From positions 186,001 to 250,000 of the forward strand of contig CBDFNQ010000038.1 in assembly GCA_965250225.1 (NCBI GenBank): a DNA stretch of 64,000 bases, in the 5' to 3' direction. Below the pieces are notes generated by a model. It saw nothing but the letters and a program-made list of their open reading frames with translations. It was not told where the DNA came from and made no database searches. This DNA comes from CBDEUK01 sp965250225 (GTDB taxonomy: Bacteria > Pseudomonadota > Gammaproteobacteria > Eutrophobiales > Eutrophobiaceae). The translations under genes and the position numbers were made by a program. The first letter of the stretch is position 1, and each line of letters begins with the position of its first letter. Positions 8,628 to 16,380 of this stretch are shown here, piece by piece.

Positions 8628-9556
8628 TGGCCGCTGTGATCGAATGTCTTAACCTGACGAAATCGTTTGGTCGAGTAAACGCCTTACAGGATTTAAGCCT
8701 TGAGATTCAACGCGGTGAACCTATTGGACTGGTTGGCCCAAATGGCGCGGGGAAAACCACCTTGTTTTCACTGATCGCCGGTTTCTTGAAAAAGAATTCT
8801 GGTGAATTAAAAGTCATGGGGCTTGCACCGCAATCGAATGCACTCAAAGGAAAGATTGGCGTTCTGCCACAGGACTCTCCATTTCTAACCGGCATCAGCA
8901 TTCAATCGCAGTTAAAACTATTTGCGGAATTACAGGGCATGCCACCCAGAGAGGCAAGACAAGAAACGGAACGAGTATTGAATGATTTTTCCGTCATAGA
9001 TCTGAAAGATCGTAAAGCCGAAAGACTCAGTCATGGTCAACGGAAACGAGTTGCCCTGGCCCAGGCATTGATTGGGAAACCACAACTCGCCCTACTCGAT
9101 GAACCCACGGCTGGACTCGATCCCATCGCAGCCAATGATGTCAGACAATGTATACAGGAGCATAAACAGGAAACAACATTTATCATCAGCTCACACAACC
9201 TGGATGAACTTGAAAATCTCTGTCAAACCATCGTCTTGATCGATCAAGGACAATTGGTGATCTCAAGCACATTAGCTGAACTGACCGGACAGGATAATCA
9301 TTTAAGCGTTTCACTCAATACTGAGGTGACCGATGAATTATTGATCAAAATCACTGCCCTGCCGGAAATCACCAAAGCCACAGTGGCGGCACAACAAAAC
9401 AAACGGCTACAAGTAGAATTTAATCCCGAACATTCCGGCAAGTCACAAAAAACGGTGTTGAAGCTTCTGGAAGAGAATCAGTATGAAGTCATGGAATTCA
9501 GTCGCGGTCGAGCATTATCCGAACGGATAATACGTTTGATCGACGGACGAGATTGA
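8627..9556 (+). CDS. ABC transporter ATP-binding protein
   Basis: 309 residues from ATG 8627, chosen because it overlaps the permease stop as TAATG and begins the standard ABC fold. Walker A GPNGAGKTT lies near residue 40, the Q-loop near LPQD, the signature LSHGQRKRV, Walker B LALLDEPTAGLD and the H-loop SSHNLDEL. About 90 residues follow the nucleotide-binding domain, as in ABC-2 partners of the CcmA/NosF type. It hydrolyses ATP in the cytoplasm to drive the adjoining permease. Cargo is not indicated by neighbours. Confidence 0.88.
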   Translation: MAAVIECLNLTKSFGRVNALQDLSLEIQRGEPIGLVGPNGAGKTTLFSLIAGFLKKNSGELKVMGLAPQSNALKGKIGVLPQDSPFLTGISIQSQLKLFAELQGMPPREARQETERVLNDFSVIDLKDRKAERLSHGQRKRVALAQALIGKPQLALLDEPTAGLDPIAANDVRQCIQEHKQETTFIISSHNLDELENLCQTIVLIDQGQLVISSTLAELTGQDNHLSVSLNTEVTDELLIKITALPEITKATVAAQQNKRLQVEFNPEHSGKSQKTVLKLLEENQYEVMEFSRGRALSERIIRLIDGRD

Positions 9557-9645
9557 CTGGATGAATTTAATTTTTTCTTTTGATAAAATTCATAGGTTCG
9601 GTATCATAGCCGCCGTCTTTTTAGCTAGAAATTACAGGTGAAATC

Positions 9646-9969
9646 ATGACATTTGTCGTCACAGAAAATTGCATAAAATGTAAATACACTGATTGTGTAG
9701 AGGTATGTCCTGTGGATTGCTTCCATGAAGGGCCTAATATGCTAGTGATCGACCCGGATGAATGTATTGATTGCACACTCTGTGAACCCGAATGTCCAAT
9801 CGAAGCCATCGTATCAGACGATGATGTACCTGAGAATATGCAGGAATTTATCGCGCTGAATGCGGAACTCGCTGCACAGTGGCCAGTGATCAATGAAATG
9901 AAGGATGCGCCAGAAGATGCAGACGACTGGAAAGATAAAGAAGAGAAACTGCAATATCTGGAACGTTAG
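9646..9969 (+). CDS. fdxA: 7Fe ferredoxin FdxA
   Basis: 107 residues, the usual length. The N-terminal half holds the cysteines for one 3Fe-4S and one 4Fe-4S cluster (CIKCKYTDCVEVCPVDC and CIDCTLCEPECP). The C-terminal half is the long acidic tail typical of FdxA from proteobacteria. It is a small cytoplasmic electron carrier. Many gammaproteobacteria have fdxA just after mutS; here the ABC pair sits between them. An ACAGGTG ribosome site lies about 7 bases before the ATG. Confidence 0.95.
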   Translation: MTFVVTENCIKCKYTDCVEVCPVDCFHEGPNMLVIDPDECIDCTLCEPECPIEAIVSDDDVPENMQEFIALNAELAAQWPVINEMKDAPEDADDWKDKEEKLQYLER

Positions 9970-10083
9970 AGAACTCCCCAGATCATCTAAAAGCTAATAC
10001 AGCGACTATACCCCCTGTTTTCACAGTCTAACTAGACATTTCCAGATAAAGTATTTGTCCCTAATGCCGATATTACAGTCATC

Positions 10084-10116
10084 GGCGGTGTGCTTTTCCA
10101 GCAAAAATACACCGCC
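10084..10116. repeat. Inverted repeat upstream of the HDOD gene
   Basis: GGCGGTGT and ACACCGCC form a perfect 8-bp stem around a 17-base loop, 114 bases after fdxA and 45 bases before the next gene. There is no T-tract, so it is not a standard terminator. It may end fdxA transcription weakly or act in the leader of the next gene. Confidence 0.35.
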
Positions 10117-10160
10117 CTCTCATACCATATAGAGTTAATTTATAGTCTGGAGATCCTTAC

Positions 10161-11588
10161 ATGGCGAATGCTATTTCGCAGTGGAAAAAACGCATCAATG
10201 AATGTTCACTGCCCATCCTGAGTTCTACAGCCCAGTATTTTACCAGGCAGAAAAACAAACCCGGTGCGACCATTTCTGGTCTCTGGAAAAAGTTGCAATA
10301 TGACCCGGGGATGTGTCTGAATTTGTTACGTGCCGCAGGACACAGTCGTCAAACACGAGTTACCACCGTTAACCATGCCATGCTACTGCTAGGCCTTCCT
10401 AATGTCCTGAATCGCCCGAAAGACTTAGCTAAAATTGAAGACATTAAAGACACAACAATACGCGAGTTATTACTAAAAAATTTCAGCAATAGTTTTCATG
10501 CCTCAATACAATCCAACCGTTGGTCACAAATTCGCAAGGATAGTGCTGAAGAAGAGTTGCAGACCGCGAGTTTAGTTAGCCAATTTATCGATTATTTAAT
10601 TTGTAGTTCTGAACCCGATCTTTTCTATAAACTGATAAAAACCGAGCGACAAGGTATCAACAAGGCCGAGGCAGAGAAAAAGATCCTCAATGTGTCTCGT
10701 CGTGAATTGGCTTACGAAATTGCAAAGGATTGGCGACTGCCAGAACTGATTATGAACGCTCAAAAACACAGTAACGATCAACCAAAAAAAATCAGACAAG
10801 TCTACCTGGCACAGCGACTGGCAGAAGAAGTCGAAAAAGGCTGGTACCATGAGGATATTAGCGAAATTTACCAATCTATATCCGAATTTCTACACAGCCC
10901 ACTTGAAAACGTGATTAAGGATATTCATAAAACAGCTGTAGTCGCCACACGTTTAAGCAAAGATGTCTATTATCCTGTACCAGGGCCCGCTGCAAAGCTG
11001 AATGAAGTGAAAATACTTCCGGGTAACAACAATACTGCTCCCAGTAAACAACAACCAGATACTGAGGCAATACTCAAAAAATACCTCCGCCAGATTCGTG
11101 AAAATAAGAACCTGTCCTATGATTATATTATGAACCAGTCATTTAAAGCCCTGCGAGATGGTCTGGGCCTGGATCGGGTTTTTTTCTCACTCCTGACCGA
11201 TAAAAAACAATTCATGAAGGTAAAACACGTTCTGGAAAAAGATGGTAACAAGACCTTGAAAGGGTTAAGACTACCATTGGAAAAAAATTCTCTGTTCGAA
11301 CAACTTATACGCCTGCCTGGCGCTGTCTGGATGAATGACAGTAATCGTGACAGGTATAAAAAATTTCTACCTGAGCAATTTGTTGAACAGTTAGCCAGCC
11401 CAACATTTTTCGCTCGATCAATCTTTATCCAGGGTAAATCTGTCGGGATGTTTTTCGCTGACTCTCCAGGAACTGGAAAGTTAACGGAAATTAAATTCAA
11501 ATACTTCAAGGACATTTGTCAAACAACAGAAGACGCACTTAACCAAATCACTGATCAAAATGGAGAATCAAAGGTTGTAAATGGTTAA
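10161..11588 (+). CDS. HDOD domain protein with C-terminal GAF-like domain
   Basis: 475 residues, soluble. The first ~230 residues resemble HDOD signalling domains: the LPILSSTAQYF opening, then an AGHSRQ region and MLLGLPNV. The last ~150 residues (about 320-470) fit a GAF-like sensor (SFKALRDGLGLDRVFFSLL, then LRLPLEKNSLFEQLIR). HDOD proteins usually act as non-catalytic scaffolds or regulators in stress and motility signalling; the ligand here is unknown. It heads a run of regulatory genes on the same strand. The ATG has a GGAG-type site (CTGGAGATC) about 12 bases upstream. Confidence 0.75.
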   Translation: MANAISQWKKRINECSLPILSSTAQYFTRQKNKPGATISGLWKKLQYDPGMCLNLLRAAGHSRQTRVTTVNHAMLLLGLPNVLNRPKDLAKIEDIKDTTIRELLLKNFSNSFHASIQSNRWSQIRKDSAEEELQTASLVSQFIDYLICSSEPDLFYKLIKTERQGINKAEAEKKILNVSRRELAYEIAKDWRLPELIMNAQKHSNDQPKKIRQVYLAQRLAEEVEKGWYHEDISEIYQSISEFLHSPLENVIKDIHKTAVVATRLSKDVYYPVPGPAAKLNEVKILPGNNNTAPSKQQPDTEAILKKYLRQIRENKNLSYDYIMNQSFKALRDGLGLDRVFFSLLTDKKQFMKVKHVLEKDGNKTLKGLRLPLEKNSLFEQLIRLPGAVWMNDSNRDRYKKFLPEQFVEQLASPTFFARSIFIQGKSVGMFFADSPGTGKLTEIKFKYFKDICQTTEDALNQITDQNGESKVVNG

Positions 11589-11613
11589 ACTCTGAACTAT
11601 ACCGGTATTCATT

Positions 11614-12087
11614 ATGAAACCGTTTGCAAAAACCTGTCTGATCCTGACAAACCTCATATGCCTGTTACTCATTAGCGTGATACCTCAGGCTGAAGTCTAT
11701 AAATGGTACGATGAGCAGGGTCGTGTTCACTATGGAGATCATCCGAAAGGCAAAAATGCTACTCAAGTCGACATAAATACCAGCCCACAAACAAATGAAA
11801 CCCGTGCTGAAAACTGGGACGAAATTCAGCAACGCCAGCAGAAATTCCTCGATTATCTCGAAGATGAGCGAGGAGACAGGGATGAAGAAAAAGCCAAAAA
11901 AGCAGACCAGCTTGCTGAGAGAAAAAAGCAGTGTGATGAAGCCAGAAAATACAATCAAAAATTAATCAGCAACCGTGTGTTTTATCGCAAAGATAAAGAT
12001 GACAATAAAGTCTATCTGAGTGATGAGGAAAAAGACGCTGAAATACGTACAACCGAAGAAATGATGGATAAATTTTGTACAAAATAA
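11614..12087 (+). CDS. Exported DUF4124 domain protein
   Basis: 157 residues. A signal peptide (about 1-27, ending PQAEV) leads into the DUF4124 motif VYKWYDEQGRVHYGDHP. A highly charged, probably helical tail rich in Glu, Lys and Arg follows (about 60-157). DUF4124 proteins are periplasmic or envelope-associated with no proven activity. It sits 25 bases after the HDOD gene and may share its transcript. Confidence 0.8.
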   Translation: MKPFAKTCLILTNLICLLLISVIPQAEVYKWYDEQGRVHYGDHPKGKNATQVDINTSPQTNETRAENWDEIQQRQQKFLDYLEDERGDRDEEKAKKADQLAERKKQCDEARKYNQKLISNRVFYRKDKDDNKVYLSDEEKDAEIRTTEEMMDKFCTK

Positions 12088-12217
12088 GTAATTTCACTGG
12101 AAAACTCTCTTCCAATGTTTGTATGAACGCACAAAATAGCACTCTGAAATAGACAACTGAAGAAAATTCAGTGTAATATCTCTCTTCAGCATAATGATAT
12201 AAGTATTTGCTTTTATA

Positions 12218-14752
12218 ATGAAAAAAAGATTTTGGCAAAGCGATGGTTTCCTTGGACTGATTATCTGCATAATCTTCGTTCTCATTGCGCCGAGTGATTT
12301 TGTCCAGAATCTGGAAGTTATGGCTTACGATCTCGGTGTACGCCAGAGTGAACGTGATTCGGGTGATAAAGTCACCGTCATCGCTATTGATGACCAAAGT
12401 ATCGAAAACATCGGTCGCTGGCCCTGGTCGCGATCAGTACTGGCAAACATGATCAATAAACTCGATGCTGCTGGTGCGAAAGTCATAGCAAATACCATCC
12501 TGCTCTCAGAATCCCAACAAGACCCAATCAGAGAATACGTCGACGGGGCAATTAAGCTGCTAGAAGACGCAAAAACGGATCTTTATACAATCAAAAACTT
12601 GCAGGAAGCAATGGATCTGCTCAAACAGGGCAAGAGAGATGTACTGGATAATGACAGCATCCTGGCCAGAAGTATTGGTGATGCCAGCACTGTCGTTCTC
12701 GGAATGCAGTTCGGCCTGGGGGCACCATTGGGCAAGCCTGACAATGCCCTGCCAGATTTTGTCGCCCATAACCGATTGGAAAATGTATTGGGTGATGCTG
12801 AAAAAGGTCGCCCTGCCTTTGCCAATGCCGCCACTCCGCCAATTGATATTCTTGGCGCTAAAGCCAAGGGCATTGGTCATATCAGTATTCCGGTCGATAG
12901 AGACGGCGGTGTCCGAAAAGATTTACTGGTACTCGATTATTATAATGACTACTACCCATCCATCTCATTAATGATTGCTGCCAAAAGTCTGAATCTTGGC
13001 CCGGATGACATACTGATAAAACAGGGTGAATCGGTAAGCCTTGCTAACCTGGTCATCAAGACCGATGCTGCATCCCGCATGTATCCATTTTTCTATCAAG
13101 ACATCGATGGTAATTCTCCATTTAAAGTAAACTCGTTCTACGATGTTCAGGAAGATAAAATCAATCCGGAGATATTTAAAGACAAGATCGTCATCATTGG
13201 AGCTACGGCTTACGGTGTGGGAAGCAGCCTGAAAACACCAGTCGAACCCTCTATGTCGCCGGCATTGCTACTCTCTAATGTCGTCGCTAGTATATTGAAT
13301 CAACATTTCTTTATTGTCCCTGACTGGTCAATACTCGCTCAAATTCTGGCATTTCTGCTGGTTGCACTGTTTATCATCTTGCTACTGCCCAAACTCAGCG
13401 CAAAAATGGCCGCCATCATCAGCATCGTCTTGTTCCTGGCTCTGATTGGAACCAGCCAGTTCCTGATGATCAACCAGGCAATGTGGGTCAAACTGATGTT
13501 ACCGGCATTGCTGCTGGTCTGCGCATATCTGCTCTTGATCACCAAACGATTCCTGGTCACCGAACGCGGCAAGATCATTGCTGATGAAGCATCTGCAGAT
13601 AGTAATCGCACACTTGGCCTGTCCTTCCAGCAACAAGGACAGTTGGATATGGCTCTCGATAAATTCAAGGCCTGTCCGTTAGAGGATTCAATTATGGAAC
13701 CTTTGTATGGTCTGGCTCTGGATTTTGAAAGCAAACGCCAATTCAATAAAGCCGGCGGTGTCTATGAGTACATGAGCACACACGATAAAAACTATCGTGA
13801 TATCTCAGATCGAATTAAACGCAGTAAGGCACTGGAAGAAACCGTTATTTTAGGTGGCACTGCAGGTTTTTCGGCGGGTGGCACCATGTTGCTGGATGGG
13901 TCTGGCATGCAAAAACCAAAATTAGGCCGCTATGAGGTTGAGAAAGAACTCGGTAAAGGTGCTATGGGTGTAGTCTATCTGGGTAAGGATCCGAAAATTA
14001 ATCGGGTTGTAGCGATTAAAACCATGGCACTGTCGCAGGAATTTGAAGCAGATGAACTGGATGAAGTAAAAGAACGATTTTTCCGTGAAGCAGAAACCGC
14101 TGGCCGTTTGGCCCATGCGAATATCGTAACCATTTACGATGCCGGTGAGGAACATGACCTTGCCTATATCGCTATGGAATTTCTTGAAGGCCACGATTTG
14201 GCTCGTTATACCAAGGCTGACAATCTATTGCCGATAGAAACTGTGTTAACGATCATTTCAGCCTCAGCCGATGCGCTGAGTTACGCACATTCCTTACATG
14301 TCGTGCATCGTGATATTAAGCCAGCCAATATCATGTACGAACCAGATAGCGGGAAAGTCAAGATCACTGACTTTGGTATCGCCCGCATCACGGATTCCAG
14401 TAAGACCAAGACGGGCATGATCCTTGGTACACCTTCCTACATGTCACCGGAACAACTCTCTGGTAAGAAAGTTGATGGGCGCTCGGATCTGTTTTCATTG
14501 GGTGTCATGCTCTATCAGATGCTCAGTGGTCGATTACCGTTTAAAGGCGATTCGATGGCCACCTTGATGTTCATGATTGCTAATGAAGATCATCCCGACA
14601 TTACAACGATCAAGCCCAAAATTGAGCAACAACTACCCGGCATCGTCAATATTATCAATAAAGCATTACAAAAATCGTCAGAGGAACGCTATCAAGATGG
14701 TTCCAGGATGGCAGAAGAAATACGTAACTGTATGAATTCAATGGTGAAATAA
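12218..14752 (+). CDS. CHASE2-domain transmembrane serine/threonine protein kinase
   Basis: 844 residues. A first membrane helix (about 13-30) leads into a periplasmic CHASE2 sensor (about 35-360, with VIAIDDQSIENIGRWPWSR and KDKIVIIGATAYG). Three membrane helices follow (about 370-440), then a tetratricopeptide-like stretch, and a Hanks-type kinase from about 568 to 840. Kinase landmarks: GKGAMGVVYLGKD (glycine loop), VAIKTM (ATP lysine), HRDIKPANIMY (catalytic loop), DFGIAR and GTPSYMSPEQ. It should phosphorylate Ser/Thr on cytoplasmic targets in response to a periplasmic signal. The PP2C gene starts 3 bases after its stop, implying a matched kinase/phosphatase pair. Confidence 0.93.
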   Translation: MKKRFWQSDGFLGLIICIIFVLIAPSDFVQNLEVMAYDLGVRQSERDSGDKVTVIAIDDQSIENIGRWPWSRSVLANMINKLDAAGAKVIANTILLSESQQDPIREYVDGAIKLLEDAKTDLYTIKNLQEAMDLLKQGKRDVLDNDSILARSIGDASTVVLGMQFGLGAPLGKPDNALPDFVAHNRLENVLGDAEKGRPAFANAATPPIDILGAKAKGIGHISIPVDRDGGVRKDLLVLDYYNDYYPSISLMIAAKSLNLGPDDILIKQGESVSLANLVIKTDAASRMYPFFYQDIDGNSPFKVNSFYDVQEDKINPEIFKDKIVIIGATAYGVGSSLKTPVEPSMSPALLLSNVVASILNQHFFIVPDWSILAQILAFLLVALFIILLLPKLSAKMAAIISIVLFLALIGTSQFLMINQAMWVKLMLPALLLVCAYLLLITKRFLVTERGKIIADEASADSNRTLGLSFQQQGQLDMALDKFKACPLEDSIMEPLYGLALDFESKRQFNKAGGVYEYMSTHDKNYRDISDRIKRSKALEETVILGGTAGFSAGGTMLLDGSGMQKPKLGRYEVEKELGKGAMGVVYLGKDPKINRVVAIKTMALSQEFEADELDEVKERFFREAETAGRLAHANIVTIYDAGEEHDLAYIAMEFLEGHDLARYTKADNLLPIETVLTIISASADALSYAHSLHVVHRDIKPANIMYEPDSGKVKITDFGIARITDSSKTKTGMILGTPSYMSPEQLSGKKVDGRSDLFSLGVMLYQMLSGRLPFKGDSMATLMFMIANEDHPDITTIKPKIEQQLPGIVNIINKALQKSSEERYQDGSRMAEEIRNCMNSMVK

Positions 14753-14755
14753 TAA

Positions 14756-15523
14756 ATGTCTACACTTGATACCCTGAAAGTTGTGAATGTTTCTGATGTT
14801 GGACAGAAACGCCCACACAATGAAGACAGCACAATTACTGATAGCAAATATGGGATCATGCTACTAGCCGATGGAATGGGAGGTTACAAAGCTGGGGAAG
14901 TCGCCAGTACTATTGCTGTTTGTGACGTCTACCAACTACTAAAAATCGGCTTAAGCAAGATTGGCCGCAATCATAATGACGATCAAAGCGGAATAAGTGC
15001 AGAGTCAATATTGCTGGAAAAAGCAATAAGTGCAGCAAATTTAAAGATTTACGATATGGCTACCCATGATAACTCCTGCCAGGGCATGGGCACAACGATA
15101 GTTGCCTGTATGGTACTTGAAAACTCTGTAATCATCGCTCATGTTGGTGATTCAAGGATGTACCGACTTCGAGGCGATGATTTTGAGCAAGTGACAAAAG
15201 ATCACTCACTCATTCAGGAATTAGTTGATCGTGGCCTCTATACTCAGGAAGAAGCCATGGCCAACACCCCAAAAAATCTAGTAACACGAGCCTTGGGAAT
15301 CGAGAACGATGTGCAAGTGGATGTGGTCGAAGAACCCATCGTCGGAAAAGATATTTACCTGCTGTGCTCGGATGGATTAAATGATATGGTAAATGATGAA
15401 GAAATTCACTTAACCCTAAGTAAATATAGTGCTAATCTTGTACAAGCGGCTAATGAATTAGTTCGGTTGGCGAATAATTATGGCGGCAAAGACAATATTT
15501 CAATCGTCCTCTTACAAGTCTAA
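14756..15523 (+). CDS. PP2C-family serine/threonine phosphatase
   Basis: 255 residues, a minimal soluble PP2C. Metal-binding and catalytic motifs are all present: GQKRPHNEDS, LADGMGGYKAG, MGTTIVACM, HVGDSRMYRLRG, CSDGLNDMV and GGKDNISIVLL. It removes phosphate from Ser/Thr and should reverse the adjoining kinase. The 3-base gap to the kinase implies one transcript. Residue spacing is normal and no domain is missing. Confidence 0.94.
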   Translation: MSTLDTLKVVNVSDVGQKRPHNEDSTITDSKYGIMLLADGMGGYKAGEVASTIAVCDVYQLLKIGLSKIGRNHNDDQSGISAESILLEKAISAANLKIYDMATHDNSCQGMGTTIVACMVLENSVIIAHVGDSRMYRLRGDDFEQVTKDHSLIQELVDRGLYTQEEAMANTPKNLVTRALGIENDVQVDVVEEPIVGKDIYLLCSDGLNDMVNDEEIHLTLSKYSANLVQAANELVRLANNYGGKDNISIVLLQV

Positions 15524-15591
15524 AACGGTAAGAAATTAGATTTTTACAGGCAGTTTTTTATGATAATAAATTGGGAAAACAGGGCTTAGCC

Positions 15592-16317
15592 ATGGCAAAG
15601 TTAGTTCTAAATCTTAACGGGGTTGTTCAAGGGGAATATGAGCTCAATCAGGAGCGCATCACCATTGGGCGCAAACCTGATAACAATATTCAGATTGATA
15701 ATCTTGCAGTCAGTGGAAAACATGCGTTGGTAATTTCAATCCTCGACGATTCATTCCTCGAAGATCTCGGTAGCACAAATGGTACCTACGTTAATGGGAA
15801 ACTGATTAAAAAACATGCACTTAAGGATGGCGATGTGGTCGCAATCGGTAAGCATGAACTCAAATACATTAACGAGCATGCAAGTGTCGACGATGATGAG
15901 TTTGAAAAAACCATGATCATCAAACCCGGTTCTGCCAGTGCTGCCGTGGCAGCAGCAGAAGCCGCTAGAGCCTCTGGTGTTGCATCCGCTCCAGCCCCGA
16001 ATGCAGGCTCTGCTCCCTCTAATAACAATTCTGGCATGCCACTCGCCCGATTGACCGTTCTCAATGGCCCTATTGCAGGAAAAGAGCTGCAATTAACCAA
16101 GGCACTAGTAACACTCGGAAAACCGGGTACCCAGGTCGCTGTGATTTCAAGACGTCCTCAAGGTTATTTTCTGACCCATATCGAGAGTGATGGAGACGGA
16201 AAACGTTATCCGGTCGTGAATGGTGACGCAATTGGCCCGAAGGCTTACCAGCTCCAGAACACAGACTTAATCGAACTCGCTGGCATTAAAATGGAATTTG
16301 CTTCTGTACAGCAATAA
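15592..16317 (+). CDS. FHA domain protein
   Basis: 241 residues from ATG 15592, chosen because homology begins at MAKLVLNLNG. A TTG seven codons upstream is possible. The N-terminal FHA domain (about 1-95) has ITIGRKPDNNIQI, the SGKHALV serine/histidine, and GSTNGTYVNG, which bind phosphothreonine. An alanine-rich linker (about 110-145) follows, then a second, degenerate FHA-like module (LTVLNGPIAGKELQLTKAL) without the full motif. It probably docks onto phosphorylated partners of the upstream kinase. A TMII site just after the first domain could be a phosphorylation target. Confidence 0.85.
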   Translation: MAKLVLNLNGVVQGEYELNQERITIGRKPDNNIQIDNLAVSGKHALVISILDDSFLEDLGSTNGTYVNGKLIKKHALKDGDVVAIGKHELKYINEHASVDDDEFEKTMIIKPGSASAAVAAAEAARASGVASAPAPNAGSAPSNNNSGMPLARLTVLNGPIAGKELQLTKALVTLGKPGTQVAVISRRPQGYFLTHIESDGDGKRYPVVNGDAIGPKAYQLQNTDLIELAGIKMEFASVQQ

Positions 16318-16380
16318 GCGCTAAGATTTTTACTACTCTTCAATAACTGACATCTCTGCCTGGAAGTTTCCTTGGCAGAT

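Noticed and set aside
7824..9556. ABC pair as NosFY copper/nitrous oxide maturation genes
   Set aside because: The fold type fits, but no nosZ, nosD or nosL is nearby, and the permease has no specific Nos motif I can name.
12218..16317. Kinase/PP2C/FHA trio as part of a type VI secretion system (PpkA/PppA/Fha1)
   Set aside because: No tss, hcp or vgrG gene is present, and the kinase carries a CHASE2 sensor unlike PpkA.
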